Shown in pieces: positions 49,508-58,588 of a stretch of 59,955 bases of DNA. The notes under the pieces were generated by a model. The model made no database searches, was not told the DNA's origin, and was given only the letters and a program-made list of their open reading frames with translations. Origin of the DNA: Oxalobacteraceae bacterium (GTDB lineage Bacteria; Pseudomonadota; Gammaproteobacteria; Burkholderiales; Burkholderiaceae_D); the NCBI GenBank assembly GCA_027490465.1, contig JAIXXZ010000100.1, positions 1 to 59,955 on the forward strand. The letters are read 5' to 3'. The position numbers and the translations under genes are program-made. Positions within the stretch are counted from its first letter, which is position 1, and each line of letters starts with the position of its first letter.

Positions 49508-52500
49508 ATGCTATTCAACATCGACGCCATTATTCGTTTATTGCAAAGCGGCTACAACCTCATTAATACCATCGCAAATTCAACCTTCACCGGGACCAGT
49601 GGCAATGACACCCTGATTGGCAACAGTAGAAACAATTTAATGATCGGTGGTGCCGGAAACGATGTACTAGACGGGGGTGCTGGAAATGACACACTGAGCG
49701 GCGGCGCAGGCGACGATCTTCTATTAGGCGGTACAGGTAACGACCTATTGCTCGGAGGAACCGGCAACGACACCATGGACGGCGGCGCAGGTACGGACCA
49801 AATGATAGGCAATGCAGGCAATGACATCTATTTCATCGATAGCAACGATACCGTGGTGGAATACAGAAACGAAGGGTACGATGCCATCGTCATCAACTCG
49901 CCAATATCTTCTTACACACTAGGCGCCAATCTTGAAGTTTTAATTAACCGTAGTGGCGGCGCATTTCAAAGCATCGGTAACAGCCTCAATAATCAATTAA
50001 TCGGCGGTACGGGCAATGATAGTTTGGAGGGAATGGATGGCGACGACACTCTCATGGGACTAGGCGGTAATGATCGCTTAGAAGGCGGCAATGGCAACGA
50101 CTTGCTCAACGGTGGCGATGGTCAAGACACTCTGGTCGGTGGCGTGGGTAATGATGTGTACATCATCTCGGATACGCTTGACGACATTGTTGAGCTAGAA
50201 AATGGCGGCAATGACATAGTACGAACCAGCTTGCAATACTTCCAACTGCAAGCACAGGTAGAGAATTTAGAACATGTCGGCAATGCCGTTTATTTCGAAG
50301 GTCACGGAAATTCGCTCAACAATATTATCCAGAGTAACGCCGCAACATCACATCTGTTTGGCTATGCAGGAAACGACACGCTGATGGGTGGTGTGGGCAA
50401 TGATGTTATATCCGGCGGAGAAGGTGATGACCAAATTCAAGGTGGCTTGGGTAACGATACGCTCGATTATTCCGATCATGGCGTTTCAGTCAATGTAGAT
50501 CTCGAGCGGGGAACCAGTCTTAGCACTGTCGGCAATGATACTTTCAGCAGCATGGAAAACATAGTCGGTGGATTGAGTAATGATCAGCTGGCAGGTGATG
50601 CTGGCATCAATATCATGAGTGGCGGCAGAGGGGATGATCTAATCAATGGTAAAGCTGGCGATGATTATCTGTTTGGTGACGAGGGAAATGATCAATTAAT
50701 TGGTGGCGATGGCAATGATCAATTGGATGGCGGCTACGGCAATGATAATTTACAGGGGGAGTTGGGTAACGACACCTTCGCAGATTGGAATGGCGATAAC
50801 ACATTCAATGGAGGCGAATCTGACGATACCATTTCTTATAGGAATTTTTCTGGGGACTTTTTGGTATCGCCTATTGTAACGATCGATTTAAACTCCAATC
50901 TTTCCTATGTAGAAAGCTATGGGCCTTTGTATATCCCTGGCGTCAGCCCAGATGTGCGGATTAAAAGCAGCACGAACACTTTGATCTCTATAGAAAATGC
51001 TGTTGGCTCCAATCTTAATGATTTTATCTTTGGCAGTTCTGGTAAAAATGAAATTAATGGACTGGGAGGTAATGATCTGATTCGGGGCGGACCGGGAGAC
51101 GACATCATCAATGGTGGTGATGGTATCGATACTTTAAGTTTTTCATATACCAATTCAGATCAACATGCCACAGTTTCATTAATTGAAAACTCAAGCAGCG
51201 TTATCGATGGCCTTGGGATAACGCTAGAAACCGATAACATCTCTGATTTTGAAAACGTCATTGGCGGACTTGGTAACGATAAAATCTGGGGAAACAATGC
51301 AAACAACACTCTGGATGGTGGTTCAGGTTCAGACACTTTGTACGGTTTTGGAGGCGATGACACGCTGATAGGTAGTATCGGTGGAGATACTCTTGATGGT
51401 GGCGATGACACTGATACCGCTGATTATCGCCTTGCAACCGAAGGTCTGTTCGGCGGCCTGGATATTCAGGGCATAAATTCCGGTAGCGATGCAGATATTT
51501 TGATTTCCATTGAAAACATCATAGCCAGCAAATTTGACGACCAATTATCCGGTAGTAACCAGAATAACCGGATTGAGGGTCGTAATGGCGATGATTCTTT
51601 GTATGGACTGGCCGGTAAAGACACTTTGATCGGTGACAATGGCAATGATCTGCTCTCTGGTGACGCAGGCGATGACTACTTGATCGGTGGGAAGGGTAAT
51701 GATCAACTCTTTGGAGGCGAAGGTAGTGACTGGCTGATCGACATCGAAGGTTTGAATAAATTTGACGGCGGAATTGGTATTGATTATGCGGACTTTAGTA
51801 CCGCCACAGCCAGAATTTTTGCAAGCCTATCGCAAGGGTTTGCCACGAATTTTTCGGAAAACAACGGCGTACTGACTTATTCTTCCAGTTTTAATACGAC
51901 TTTAACTTCGATCGAAAACTTGCAAGGTGGTCAAGGCGATGACATTTTTGAAGGTAGTAATCAAAACAATGTGCTCAACGGCGGTCTCGGTGCAGACACG
52001 GTTTCTTACAGCAATTTATTCCCAGAGCACTCGGTAGACGCCAATTTATCAACCGGGCAAGCCTCCATTAAAGACCGAAATTCAGTGATTTATGACATCG
52101 ACACCTTGATTTCCATTGAAAACCTGACCGGCAGCGCAGGCAACGATACGCTCACCGGCGATGATCAGGACAATGTACTGATAGGCGGCGATGGCGCAGA
52201 TCGCTTATCGGGTGGCGGCGGCAATGATGTCATTCACGCAGAACTCGGAAAAGATATCCTTATTGATGGTGGTTCGGGCATAGACACGCTGCATATTCGT
52301 TTCGCCTCTGGGAAAATTACAACAGATGGAAAGCTGATCAAATTTGATGGCAGCAGTGGTTTCAATAACTTCGAGAACCTTGTTGGTAGTGCTTTCTCAG
52401 AAATAATCCAGGGAGACTCTCAAGACAATCGCATTGATGGCGGCCTAGGTAACGACTCGATTTATGGTGGAGCGGGAGACGACGTCTTAATAGGTGGAGA

Positions 52501-53191
52501 TGGGTTCAACATCATCAAAGGAGGCTCTGGCCACAACATAATTGATGGCACAAATTCAAATAAATTAAATAACAATTCCGTCGCCACCTATGATTTTTTG
52601 GACGGCATTTTAATTTCTGATGGACTTATCATTGACTTGACATTAGAAAAAGGAAACGCAGTCCTGGCGTCACCTGAATTGTCAACGTCTACGTTAATTG
52701 ATGACTATATCAATATTTCTTCAGTGAGGACTGGCAAAGGCAATGACATGATTATCGGGAATGATCAGGATAATGTATTCTGGGGTGGTGGTGGCGATGA
52801 CTCTATTTTTGCCGGCGGCGGTAACGATATTATTGATGGCGGATTTGGTTTTGACATTTTAAAAGGTGGTGGCGGCACTGATATTTTTGTATTTACAAAA
52901 CCTTTTTTTTCATCCTCTGCAATCACCGAAGTCGACACTATTCTCGATTTTGGTTTTGGCGGGAGCGATAAAATTGATTTACGATCATATGGCACTATTA
53001 ATTTAAATGACTTGCAGATAGTAAATGGCGGAGGCAGAACGAATGTTTATGTTCATGCTCAAAATTTCACACAAGCGATTATTTTGGAGAATCCGGTTAA
53101 CGCCCCGGTTACGCTAGACGATTTTCTATTCAATGGCATTCGCAACCATCAAACTGACTTACTCGATAATCTTACAAATCTCTTCGGCTAA
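49508..53191 (+). CDS. Large RTX (calcium-binding GGxGxD repeat) secreted protein
   Basis: This 1227-residue protein starts MLFNIDAIIRLLQSGYNLIN behind an AGGAG site. Almost the whole length consists of RTX nonapeptides (for example GGAGNDTLSGGAGDDLLLGG) that bind calcium as parallel beta rolls after secretion. At a higher level, about eight blocks repeat a segment SIEN-hG-x(5)-D-x-L-x-G-(6)-NN followed by nonapeptides, for instance at about residues 340, 495, 670, 800 and 880. The C-terminus has the serralysin-like VDTILDFGFGGSDKIDLRSY and a final hydrophobic segment typical of type I secretion signals. No protease, lipase or adhesion domain is seen, so a matrix, S-layer-like or adhesive role is more likely than an enzyme. 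No type I secretion genes adjoin it. Confidence 0.93.
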   Translation: MLFNIDAIIRLLQSGYNLINTIANSTFTGTSGNDTLIGNSRNNLMIGGAGNDVLDGGAGNDTLSGGAGDDLLLGGTGNDLLLGGTGNDTMDGGAGTDQMIGNAGNDIYFIDSNDTVVEYRNEGYDAIVINSPISSYTLGANLEVLINRSGGAFQSIGNSLNNQLIGGTGNDSLEGMDGDDTLMGLGGNDRLEGGNGNDLLNGGDGQDTLVGGVGNDVYIISDTLDDIVELENGGNDIVRTSLQYFQLQAQVENLEHVGNAVYFEGHGNSLNNIIQSNAATSHLFGYAGNDTLMGGVGNDVISGGEGDDQIQGGLGNDTLDYSDHGVSVNVDLERGTSLSTVGNDTFSSMENIVGGLSNDQLAGDAGINIMSGGRGDDLINGKAGDDYLFGDEGNDQLIGGDGNDQLDGGYGNDNLQGELGNDTFADWNGDNTFNGGESDDTISYRNFSGDFLVSPIVTIDLNSNLSYVESYGPLYIPGVSPDVRIKSSTNTLISIENAVGSNLNDFIFGSSGKNEINGLGGNDLIRGGPGDDIINGGDGIDTLSFSYTNSDQHATVSLIENSSSVIDGLGITLETDNISDFENVIGGLGNDKIWGNNANNTLDGGSGSDTLYGFGGDDTLIGSIGGDTLDGGDDTDTADYRLATEGLFGGLDIQGINSGSDADILISIENIIASKFDDQLSGSNQNNRIEGRNGDDSLYGLAGKDTLIGDNGNDLLSGDAGDDYLIGGKGNDQLFGGEGSDWLIDIEGLNKFDGGIGIDYADFSTATARIFASLSQGFATNFSENNGVLTYSSSFNTTLTSIENLQGGQGDDIFEGSNQNNVLNGGLGADTVSYSNLFPEHSVDANLSTGQASIKDRNSVIYDIDTLISIENLTGSAGNDTLTGDDQDNVLIGGDGADRLSGGGGNDVIHAELGKDILIDGGSGIDTLHIRFASGKITTDGKLIKFDGSSGFNNFENLVGSAFSEIIQGDSQDNRIDGGLGNDSIYGGAGDDVLIGGDGFNIIKGGSGHNIIDGTNSNKLNNNSVATYDFLDGILISDGLIIDLTLEKGNAVLASPELSTSTLIDDYINISSVRTGKGNDMIIGNDQDNVFWGGGGDDSIFAGGGNDIIDGGFGFDILKGGGGTDIFVFTKPFFSSSAITEVDTILDFGFGGSDKIDLRSYGTINLNDLQIVNGGGRTNVYVHAQNFTQAIILENPVNAPVTLDDFLFNGIRNHQTDLLDNLTNLFG

Positions 53192-53251
53192 TTATTGAAC
53201 AGTCTCTTGGCAGTCACGGTCTTCAGGTGATAATCGTAGTCTGTTAAATAT

Positions 53252-53282
53252 TAAAAAACACGATCCCCGAAGGGGTTGTGTT
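53252..53282 (-). terminator. Rho-independent terminator of the leftward ThDP enzyme transcript
   Basis: Read leftward, AACACAACCCC pairs with GGGGATCGTGTT (one bulged base, TTC loop) and is followed by six T residues. It lies 175 bases beyond the stop of the ThDP gene and may also slow rightward transcription from the RTX gene. Confidence 0.72.
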
Positions 53283-53457
53283 AAAAGAGGCCAATACGGA
53301 GACTAAATTTACTGCCTGGTTTTGTTGAGTATCTTGTGGATACCGCGCTGATCCGGACAAACAGGTCGTGATTCAAACTGCCTGTCCGGATTTCACGCAA
53401 AAGCCGGACAAAACACCGGCATCCTGCTTGAACCTTATTTCGGCACTTGGCTGAGAC

Positions 53458-55194
53458 TCATTTGGCTATTTCTGCATGACGCCACTGCTGCTCTGCAACT
53501 TCCCAGGTACTCAGTGGCTGCAATTCCGGTATCCATGCGAGACCCGATTTGCCATCGGATGATTTCGCTTCCGGCGATACGATCACATCCAGCAAGGCCG
53601 GCAGGTTCTGCATCGCTTCATCAATCGCTGCGCCTAAATCTTCGGCACGCTCGACCCGCCGCGCATGCATGCCGAAGGCGCGTGCCATTGCGGCGTGATC
53701 CGCAAACTGCAAGCGGGTACCGACTACTTTGCCATGCGTATCGGTCTGATCGTGTACTTCGATCTGCCACGCGCCATTGTTGGCGACCACGATCAGCGGT
53801 TTCGCACCGTGTCGTACCGCCGTATCGATTTCCATCGCATTGAAACCAAAAGCACCATCGCCGGTGGCGACAAGCACTTGCCGATCCGGATAAGCCAGAC
53901 TGGCGGACACACCAAACGCGGTACCCACACCAATACAACCGAGCGAGCCAGGATCAAGGTAGCTGCCACCCGACAAACCGACTCGTGCAAAACTCAGAAA
54001 ATCCCCGCCATCCGCTACAACGACGGCATCAGGTTTCAAGCGCGCCTGCAGTTCATGCAAGACCCGATTGGGATGAATCCTGCCTTCGCTGTCGGATGGT
54101 GCATTGGCCATGGTCTCGCGAAGTTTGCGCGAGCGTGATTCATGCTGCTCGCGCATGCCGCGTGCCCAATCCTTATCGGTCGCTGGTATGCGCTGCGCTG
54201 CCGCTTTCAGAATCGCGCTGATGGCCGCTGCCGGATGCGCAAACAATTCAACGTCACCGCGACGGTTATCACGCAACTCACCCGGACAATCGGCAATGCG
54301 CAACAGCTTGGCCTTGCTGAAGACGGCTGGCGACCCATAGGCCAGCTGGAAATCCATCTTGCGGCCAATCGTGATCACCAGATCAGCCTCGCCCATCACA
54401 GCACCGCGCATAGCGCCGATGAACGAAGGATGTTCGTCACCGACCAAGCCCTTGCTCTCACCGGTGTCGAGATAGACCGCGCCCAGCTGGTCGAGCAGCG
54501 CATTAATCTCTTTTTTTGCACGGCGCGCACCACGACCGGTGATGACCAGCGGACGTTTGGCTGACCACAATAGCTCAACCGCAGCATCGACTCGGGCCAC
54601 ATCCGCTTGCAGCACCAGCGGTGCCTTTGGCTGAAAGTGCTCTGCGAGCTGCACCGGCGCGGGGACAATACCGCGCAAGGTATCCGTCGGAAAATCAAGA
54701 TAAACAGGCCCAGGATCACCGCCCTCACCCATTGCACGCGATACGGCTTCATCCAGTTCCTGCAGCACCAGCGCCGGCTCGCGCACGGTACGTGCATAGC
54801 GTGTGATGGGACGCACCATGTCCACATGCGGTAGATCCTGCAAAGCGCCACGATTTTCCTGCGCCTGCGGCGGAACGCCCGACAGTACGAGTACCGAGGC
54901 GCGCGCCGTGTGCGCATTGGCGATACCGGTCATCGCATTCGTCATGCCGGGACCGGCCGTCACCATGGCCACGCCCAGCTGACCCGTGAGTTCGCTGTAC
55001 GCATGCGCCATATACACGGCAGCGCGTTCATCACGCACGTCGATGATGCGTATGCCCTCGGCATCACATTGCATCCACATCGGCATGATGTGACCACCAC
55101 ACAGCGCAAAAATACGATCCACACCGCGCGCTTTCAGAAAGCGTGCAATGACGCCAGCGGCCATATCGGCATGGAGTTTGGGAGGTTGCATCAT
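53458..55194 (-). CDS. Thiamine-diphosphate enzyme of the acetolactate synthase/2-hydroxyacyl-CoA lyase group
   Basis: This 578-residue protein has three domains. The N-terminal PYR domain includes IDVRDERAAVYMAHAYSELT with Glu56 that activates the cofactor, and VTAGPGMTNAMTGIANAHTA. A central Rossmann domain holds RPLVITGRGARRAKKEI. The C-terminal PP domain has VATGDGAFGFNAMEIDTAVR and IVVANNGAW (GDG...NN diphosphate-metal motif). The organisation is that of acetolactate synthase, oxalyl-CoA decarboxylase and 2-hydroxyacyl-CoA lyase. The CoA ligase gene 13 bases upstream on the same strand favours an acyl-CoA substrate, that is a lyase or decarboxylase, but this is inference. Regulation may come from the GntR gene upstream. 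Confidence 0.85.
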   Translation of the reverse strand: MMQPPKLHADMAAGVIARFLKARGVDRIFALCGGHIMPMWMQCDAEGIRIIDVRDERAAVYMAHAYSELTGQLGVAMVTAGPGMTNAMTGIANAHTARASVLVLSGVPPQAQENRGALQDLPHVDMVRPITRYARTVREPALVLQELDEAVSRAMGEGGDPGPVYLDFPTDTLRGIVPAPVQLAEHFQPKAPLVLQADVARVDAAVELLWSAKRPLVITGRGARRAKKEINALLDQLGAVYLDTGESKGLVGDEHPSFIGAMRGAVMGEADLVITIGRKMDFQLAYGSPAVFSKAKLLRIADCPGELRDNRRGDVELFAHPAAAISAILKAAAQRIPATDKDWARGMREQHESRSRKLRETMANAPSDSEGRIHPNRVLHELQARLKPDAVVVADGGDFLSFARVGLSGGSYLDPGSLGCIGVGTAFGVSASLAYPDRQVLVATGDGAFGFNAMEIDTAVRHGAKPLIVVANNGAWQIEVHDQTDTHGKVVGTRLQFADHAAMARAFGMHARRVERAEDLGAAIDEAMQNLPALLDVIVSPEAKSSDGKSGLAWIPELQPLSTWEVAEQQWRHAEIAK

Positions 55195-55207
55195 CTCTAT
55201 TCCGTGA

Positions 55208-56875
55208 TCAGTTCGCCATCGCTGGCTTGGTTTGCTTTTGCTGTTTTTTCAAGTGACGCAAGTCGATCACACCGGCCTGCTGTCGAGGATCTGTCCCTGG
55301 AGGGAAAATATGAATCTTCTGCACTTTGGCTGAAGTCCCCATAGGCAAGCTGTCCACAAACAAGATCCAGCCCGGCGCCTTGAAATACGCCATGCGCTCA
55401 TAGCACCAATCAAACAGCGCTTGCGCTATCGCTTCACGCTGCGATGCCTGCGCCACATCCTCAGGATTGCGCGCTACCACACAGGCCATCACTTCCTCTT
55501 CGCGCACCTCATCGGGTGCAGCCAACACCGCAACTTGTTTGACCAGGTTATGAGCGGTCAGACAGGCTTCGATTTCAGCGGCAGCAATGTTCTCGCCCGC
55601 GCGACGGATGATATTTTTTTTACGATCCATGAAATAGAACATGCCCTGCGCATCGCGCATGACCGCATCGCCCGTATGGAACCAACCACCTTTCCATGCG
55701 GTCTCGGTGGCTTCTTCATTTTTCAGATAACCAGAGAAAAATCCCTTGCGCGGTGTTGCAGCGCTGTGCCGTATGACCAGCTCGCCGGGTTCACCCGCTG
55801 GCACTTCGTTGCCATGTTCATCGACCGCACGCGCCTCAATCCACGGACTCACGCGACCGAAAGCGCGCGTATGGATGGCACGAGGCTCGTGATTGTCAGA
55901 GATCATGCGACCCGTTTCGGTCATGGCCCACATCTCGACCAGTGGCAGACCAAAGCGCTTTTCAAACACCTCATGCTGACTGGGCTCCACACCGGCGCAC
56001 AGCGCAAAACGCAGGGTGTGCTGGCGCTCTTCGTCGCAAGGTGCAAGCTTGAGCAGAATGTTAGGGATCACACCCTGAAACTGCGCAACAGTCGCGCGCG
56101 TAGACACCACATCCTTCCACCAGGTGCTGGCGTGAAAGCGGTCGGGGAAAATCAGACAACCGCCTGCAATCAGCATGCTGGGCAGCGAAATCGACAGGCA
56201 ATTCGCATGATGCAGCGGCAGAGGGTTGTAAAGACGCTCGACACCCTCGGACATCGTCAGCGCACCACCCAGCGTCAGATAATTCATGCCGAAGGTATGA
56301 AAATATTCATTGGTGAGTACGCAGCCCTTCGGGCGTCCGGTGGTGCCGGAGGTATAAAGCAAAGCGGCTTCGGTTTGCGCATCAGGCTCACCCGATTGTG
56401 CGGCTGTGGGCGCTACCGGCAGCACGGCAGGAAAATCATCGAAAGGCACATAGCGACACGCACCATGACGATCGGACTCGACCGCTTGCAAATCTGCGGC
56501 GCGGGATTGCACACCTACCAGCAGTACGGCCTCGGAGTGCTCGACGAGATAATGAATTTCATCGCGCCGATAATCCGGATTGACCGGAACGACCGATACG
56601 CCGAGTGCGTTGAGCGCGAGATAGTGAAAAACGAATTCGGGTCGCTGCTCGAAAAGAATGGCAACCCGGTGGCCCAGTCCGTAACCGGCCGCCTGATAGA
56701 TGGCCTTTTTGGCTTCTACCTGTTGCGCTGTTTCGCGCCAGCTCACCTCCCAGCCCTGCGGATGGTAAGCACGACCGGGCATCGCTGGCACTGCATACGC
56801 AGCACCGTCCGGGAAGCGGGCGACGGTACGCTGCAGCGTCTGGTAGAGCGTGCCGAAATTATCTACATGGCTCAT
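55208..56875 (-). CDS. AMP-forming acyl-CoA ligase (ANL superfamily)
   Basis: This 555-residue enzyme carries the ANL motifs in order: the phosphate loop LLYTSGTTGRPKGCVLTN (about 172-189), LYNPLPLHHANCLSISLPSM, LVEMWAMTETGRM (A5), WFHTGDAVMRDAQGMFYFMD (A7), RKKNIIRRAGENIAAAE (A8) and a C-terminal catalytic Lys in MGTSAKVQKIHIF. It resembles crotonobetaine/carnitine- and aromatic-acid-type ligases. It activates a carboxylic acid to its CoA thioester with ATP. The product is probably used by the ThDP enzyme encoded 13 bases downstream. The acid is unknown. Confidence 0.9.
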   Translation of the reverse strand: MSHVDNFGTLYQTLQRTVARFPDGAAYAVPAMPGRAYHPQGWEVSWRETAQQVEAKKAIYQAAGYGLGHRVAILFEQRPEFVFHYLALNALGVSVVPVNPDYRRDEIHYLVEHSEAVLLVGVQSRAADLQAVESDRHGACRYVPFDDFPAVLPVAPTAAQSGEPDAQTEAALLYTSGTTGRPKGCVLTNEYFHTFGMNYLTLGGALTMSEGVERLYNPLPLHHANCLSISLPSMLIAGGCLIFPDRFHASTWWKDVVSTRATVAQFQGVIPNILLKLAPCDEERQHTLRFALCAGVEPSQHEVFEKRFGLPLVEMWAMTETGRMISDNHEPRAIHTRAFGRVSPWIEARAVDEHGNEVPAGEPGELVIRHSAATPRKGFFSGYLKNEEATETAWKGGWFHTGDAVMRDAQGMFYFMDRKKNIIRRAGENIAAAEIEACLTAHNLVKQVAVLAAPDEVREEEVMACVVARNPEDVAQASQREAIAQALFDWCYERMAYFKAPGWILFVDSLPMGTSAKVQKIHIFPPGTDPRQQAGVIDLRHLKKQQKQTKPAMAN

Positions 56876-57095
56876 CTGTGAGCACTCCTCAACAGAGTTC
56901 TCGCAACGAGCACGGCATTGGCCAGCGCTCCGACGCTGGACTCAGATATGAACGACGTGGTCTTGATCGTCGCTCCGGTACTGCACTTCATGCTTCTCTC
57001 CTTTCGAAAGCGACGCGCCTGTCGAATAGTTATGTGCGCATCTGTCTTCGGTTTTTGTGACTACAACTACGTTGCTGCTACTGCTCTCCCCCCTG

Positions 57096-57782
57096 CTAAT
57101 TCTTTTGGTTCGTCATCGCCCTGCCCAACTGCGCACTCAGATTCAGGTTGAGCGTGGACGATGCATGCGAAATATGATGGCGCGATAGCTGCTCTGCTCG
57201 CACAGCGTCGCCGTCGACGATCGCATCAAGTATGAGTTTGTGCTGGCTCCAGATATCGGAGGGTGTCTCACCGTGCAGCAGGACCGCGCCCATCACACAG
57301 CGGAAATAACTCCAGTGGGGCGAACAAGTCTCGGCGATGTGGATATTCCCTGATAGGCGGTAAATAAAGAAATGGAAATCCATGTCGGCATTGACCAGCT
57401 TCGCAATCGATTGGCTCTCGACCGCAGCCTGACCAAGCTCTATGTAGCGAGCACCCTCGGCGCGCGCCTGCGCACTGCCACGCTCGGCTGCCTTGGCGCT
57501 GGCCAGTCCGTCCAGCACACCGCGCACTTCATAAAGATCGCGCACTCGCTGTGCGTCCAGTCCGGACACCATTAACCCCCGTCCCGGTGCCTGGGTCAGT
57601 ATCCCCTGCGAGCGCAGGAGCAGCAGGGCCTGCTGCACAGGTTGCCTGGAGACACCAAAGGTCTCGGCCAGCTCCTCCTGAACCAGACGGGAATCAGGGC
57701 CAAACCTGCCGTCCATGATTTGCGACAGGATGGCCTCATAGACCTGATCGACCAGACTAGGCTGGGGCGTAATGAGTTGCAT
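57096..57782 (-). CDS. GntR-family regulator, FadR/FCD subfamily
   Basis: This 228-residue protein has a winged helix at the N-terminus (VYEAILSQIMDGRFGPDSRL, ELAETFGVSRQPVQQALLLL, GRGLMVSGLD) and an all-helical FCD ligand domain (RVRDLYEVRGVLDGLASAKA, NADMDFHFFIYRLSGNIHIA, HKLILDAIVDGDAVRAEQLS, RHHISHA), with the Asp/His residues that usually bind a metal and a carboxylate effector. It lies upstream of, and on the same strand as, the CoA ligase and ThDP genes (220-base spacer), so it probably represses them until an organic acid is present. Confidence 0.92.
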   Translation of the reverse strand: MQLITPQPSLVDQVYEAILSQIMDGRFGPDSRLVQEELAETFGVSRQPVQQALLLLRSQGILTQAPGRGLMVSGLDAQRVRDLYEVRGVLDGLASAKAAERGSAQARAEGARYIELGQAAVESQSIAKLVNADMDFHFFIYRLSGNIHIAETCSPHWSYFRCVMGAVLLHGETPSDIWSQHKLILDAIVDGDAVRAEQLSRHHISHASSTLNLNLSAQLGRAMTNQKN

Positions 57783-58054
57783 GCGGGGCGATTTTTGCCA
57801 AAAAATTAATCTCTTTGTATTCTGAATTCAGAATGCAGAGACGATATCCGCACGCAAAATAGCTGTCAATCAAGTTTCCGACAAATAAAATACACGCCCA
57901 GTTCAATAAAATTCAAGCAATTGCAGAAACGCAGTAAATTCCCGGCGATGCGCAGACCGGACCACCGCTTGGCGTAAAATGTTGCGGAGCAGCGAACGTC
58001 AGGCCAAAAACTCTGGCCGGGCGCCATGAATCAACCTCTTGATAGATCAGGACC

Positions 58055-58522
58055 ATGAGCAGTCTGAAAGAAAAACTGTATGAACATTTGCTGGGCGAGG
58101 TGTACTGCAAGCTCGGTGTATCCCAACTTCATGGCATCGGCGTGTTTGCGCTGCGTGATATACCCAAAGGGACCAAGCCGCTCAACAGCATGGTGAGCAA
58201 AAAAGAAATCAAGTTTTCGCGCATCGAACTTAAAAAAGTCCCGAGCAGCGTTCGCAAGCATCTGGCGAGCTTCTGTCTGGTCGAGAAAGGTCGGGTTTTT
58301 GCGCCGGAAATCGGTATGAATGCGGTCAATCTGTCGATTTACCTGAACCACTCAAAGACACCGAATTTGCGCTTCAATGAGAAAGACGTGCTCGAGGCTG
58401 TGCGCGACATCGCACGCAATGAGGAGCTGACAATCGATTATGACCTCAGCTTTGGTGAAGAGCACTTGTTCGGGGATGACGACCCCAACTTCCGATCAAG
58501 CGGTCCTGCTCGAACCACCTGA
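58055..58522 (+). CDS. Small SET-domain protein (putative lysine methyltransferase)
   Basis: This 155-residue protein has the SET core: GVSQLHGIGVFALRDIPKGT (N-part), NAVNLSIYLNHSKTPNLRFN with the NHS/PN cofactor motif, and VRDIARNEELTIDYDLSFGE with the ELTIDYD catalytic motif. SET proteins methylate lysines using S-adenosylmethionine. The post-SET cysteines are absent, as in many bacterial forms. The protein target is unknown. The next genes, convergent with it, encode a GNAT-like transferase and a cysteine-cluster protein. A hairpin follows at 58536. Confidence 0.87.
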   Translation: MSSLKEKLYEHLLGEVYCKLGVSQLHGIGVFALRDIPKGTKPLNSMVSKKEIKFSRIELKKVPSSVRKHLASFCLVEKGRVFAPEIGMNAVNLSIYLNHSKTPNLRFNEKDVLEAVRDIARNEELTIDYDLSFGEEHLFGDDDPNFRSSGPARTT

Positions 58523-58535
58523 CACCTGCAGCGGT

Positions 58536-58555
58536 GGAGACGCGTTATCGTCTCC
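58536..58555. terminator. Hairpin between convergent genes, possible terminator
   Basis: GGAGACG pairs with CGTCTCC around CGTTAT. No T run follows on either strand, so it may rely on other factors. It lies between the SET gene (stop 58522) and the convergent GNAT-like gene (stop 58589). Confidence 0.45.
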
Positions 58556-58588
58556 TCCCGGCCATTCAAGAACTGTGTCGCCTGGCGA

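Noticed and set aside
49508-53191. Repeats in the RTX gene as a CRISPR or tandem DNA repeat
   Set aside because: The periodicity is in the protein (nine-residue calcium-binding units) with diverged codons; there are no spacers or constant DNA repeats.
55421-56881. Long open frame (486 codons) on the plus strand opposite the acyl-CoA ligase
   Set aside because: The ligase on the other strand has all ANL motifs; the plus-strand product is His/Arg-rich without any domain.
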